From JAVBOJ01 sp031550755 (GTDB lineage: Bacteria > Bacillota > Clostridia > Oscillospirales > UBA929), in assembly GCA_031550755.1 (NCBI GenBank), contig JAVBOJ010000074.1:1-5689 (forward strand): a stretch of 5,689 nt of DNA, in the 5' to 3' direction. The position numbers and the translations under genes are program-made. Shown here piece after piece: positions 4,227 to 5,689 of this stretch (its first letter is position 1; each line of letters begins with the position of its first letter). The notes under the pieces were generated by a model. It was not told the origin of the DNA, did not search any database, and was given only the letters and a program-made list of their open reading frames with translations.

Positions 4227-5689
4227 ATGCCCAATCAAACCGTCGCGCGCCGGGGCAAACGGGAGCTTGTCACCGAGTCGTCCGGCCGCAAAAAAAGCGG
4301 CCTCAAATGGGGTCTGCTGCTGGCTGCCGGCCTTGTGCTGCTGTTGCTGGTGGGGACGCTCACCTATGCCATGGCGTTTTACACGGATATTTATCCCAAT
4401 GTCTATGTCGGCGATATCTCTCTGGGATGCCTGAGCACGCAGGAAGCCGCGCTCCGGATGTCGGAATTGTACCCGCGCGTCGATCTGCCGCCGCTCTCCC
4501 TGCAAGTCGAGGGTGAGACCGTCGAATTTACCGCGCAGGAGATCTCGGCCCGCTATTCGTTTGGAGACATGGCGGATCGCGCGCGGCTGGTCGGACGTGA
4601 GGGCGGATTTTTTAGCCGGGTGGGTACCGTCGTATCCACCCTGTTTTCCCGTCACGAGATCGCGGCCGACAACCAAATTTACATAGACGACGCGCCCCTG
4701 CGCACCAAAATCGGGCAGGTGGCGGCGCTTGTCAACCGTGACCCGGTCGCGCCGCGTTACCGCGTCTCGGACAACGCCATTTATATCGAGGCCGGCATTC
4801 CCGGCCGCAAGGTGGACGAAGCCGCGCTGGTGCAGATGGTGGCCAAACGGTTTTCCTCGGGCGACGCGACCACCACCGAGCTGCTCTATACCGCGCAGGA
4901 GCTCCCCTGTTCGACGCTGGATTTGGCCGCGCTGTACGCCGAGGTGTTTGTCGAGCCCAAGGACGCGCGGCTGGATATGAAGGAAAACCAGGAGATCGAG
5001 ATCTTTGACTCAGTGGTCGGCGTCTCGTTTGACGTAGCCGCCGCGCGCGCCCGGCTGGAGTCCGCCGAGCCCGGCACCACGGTGATTGTCCCCCTGCTGA
5101 AGGAGCAGCCGGCCCTCGACCGCGCAACGCTGGAAGCCAAGCTGTTTCAGGATGAGCTGTCCTCTTTTACCACCTATCTCAACGCCGGCAACAAGCCGCG
5201 CACCCACAACATCGCGCTGGCGTCCTCGTTTATCAACGGCACCATTTTGATGCCGGGCGGCATTTTCTCCTACAACGGCGTCGTCGGCAGCCGCACGACC
5301 GCCCGCGGGTTTGACGCCGCCGGCGCGTACGTGCAGGGCAAGCTGGTGGACGAGGTGGGCGGCGGCATCTGTCAGGTGTCCACCACCGTCTATTGCGCCG
5401 CGCTGCGCGCCAATCTCAAGATTGTCGAGCGCTCCAACCATTCCATGACCGTGGCCTATGTCGATCTGGGGCAGGACGCCACCGTGGTGTGGGGCGCCAT
5501 CGACCTCAAGTTTGAAAACGATACCGCCTATCCCATCAAGATTCTGGCCGAGCAAAAGGGCAGCTATATCAAGGTGGTCATTTTGGGCACCAAGGCAAAC
5601 GACAATACCGTCACCATGCAGAGCGTGACGCTGTCGTCGTCGCCGTTTGAAACAAAAACGGTGGTCAATCCGGCCAAGCCCGCCGGGTA
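4227..5689 (+). CDS. VanW family protein with N-terminal membrane anchor, 3' end outside the window
   Basis: 487 codons are visible and the frame is still open at the window edge. The basic N-terminus (residues 1-27, including RKKSGLK) precedes one membrane helix (about 28-51), so the rest should be outside the cell. Residues 55-77 (YPNVYVGDISLG...) are the usual opening of YoaR-like proteins, and about 60-310 probably holds two PG_binding_4-type domains. The VanW domain spans about 333-455: PGGIFSYNGVVGSRT, then VGGGICQVSTTVY with GGGICQ at 378-383, then ERSNHSMTVAYVDLGQDA. VanW domains occur in vancomycin-resistance clusters and in many clostridial envelope proteins; their biochemical role is not settled. 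This copy stands without van resistance genes, so a housekeeping wall role is more likely than resistance. The last residues (SSSPFETKTVVNPAKPAG) resemble the entry of a G5 domain, which often follows VanW. It has its own promoter and a putative WalR box. C66 stands where a glycine is more usual (LGCLST). Confidence 0.92.
   Translation, partial: MPNQTVARRGKRELVTESSGRKKSGLKWGLLLAAGLVLLLLVGTLTYAMAFYTDIYPNVYVGDISLGCLSTQEAALRMSELYPRVDLPPLSLQVEGETVEFTAQEISARYSFGDMADRARLVGREGGFFSRVGTVVSTLFSRHEIAADNQIYIDDAPLRTKIGQVAALVNRDPVAPRYRVSDNAIYIEAGIPGRKVDEAALVQMVAKRFSSGDATTTELLYTAQELPCSTLDLAALYAEVFVEPKDARLDMKENQEIEIFDSVVGVSFDVAAARARLESAEPGTTVIVPLLKEQPALDRATLEAKLFQDELSSFTTYLNAGNKPRTHNIALASSFINGTILMPGGIFSYNGVVGSRTTARGFDAAGAYVQGKLVDEVGGGICQVSTTVYCAALRANLKIVERSNHSMTVAYVDLGQDATVVWGAIDLKFENDTAYPIKILAEQKGSYIKVVILGTKANDNTVTMQSVTLSSSPFETKTVVNPAKPAG

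Noticed and set aside
5010..5555. Minus-strand ORFs opposite the VanW gene
   Set aside because: They lie within the coding part of a recognisable VanW domain and their products look like reverse-frame shadows with no motif.

Overview
The window looks like chromosomal core-to-housekeeping DNA from a GC-rich, Gram-positive anaerobe of the class Clostridia (an Oscillospiraceae/Ruminococcaceae-like genome would fit). The reasons are: pnp followed directly by an M16 zinc peptidase, an order also known around pnpA and ymxG/mlpA in Bacillus; a VanW/peptidoglycan-binding protein and a zinc-ribbon membrane protein of kinds common in Firmicutes; strong GGAGG-type ribosome binding sites; and a sigma-A type promoter. 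No species can be named from the sequence alone. All five genes lie on the + strand; the first and the last run off the window.

Layout: 1-1239 is the C-terminal ~58% of polynucleotide phosphorylase (second RNase PH core, KH, S1). A 77-base gap with a perfect 11-bp inverted repeat separates it from an M16B zinc peptidase (1317-2564). After 42 bases comes a zinc-ribbon / Pro-Ala-Gln linker / single-TM / small extracytoplasmic domain protein (2607-3593), an architecture like a miniature TcaA/YvbJ. A strong intrinsic-terminator-like hairpin (3624-3667) follows, and its 3' arm is at the same time the Shine-Dalgarno of the next gene (3668-4117), a small helical protein of unknown function with two ExxH motifs. 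A 109-base AT-richer gap then holds a consensus -10 box, a weak -35 and, just upstream, a sequence matching 11 of 12 positions of the WalR (YycF) box. This promoter drives a VanW-domain membrane protein (4227 to beyond 5689).

How the parts work together: pnp and the M16 peptidase are probably co-transcribed (RNA decay and proteolysis). No good separate promoter is seen before the zinc-ribbon gene, so it may be the third gene of that unit, closed by the hairpin at 3624. The VanW gene is a separate unit, probably tied to cell-wall homeostasis through WalR. The zinc-ribbon protein and the VanW protein are both envelope proteins with one membrane anchor and an outside domain.

The most notable points are the terminator/Shine-Dalgarno overlap, the putative WalR box before the VanW gene, and the unassigned two-ExxH protein. 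I see no mobile element, CRISPR array, tRNA or rRNA in the window, and no clear new defence or biosynthetic system.
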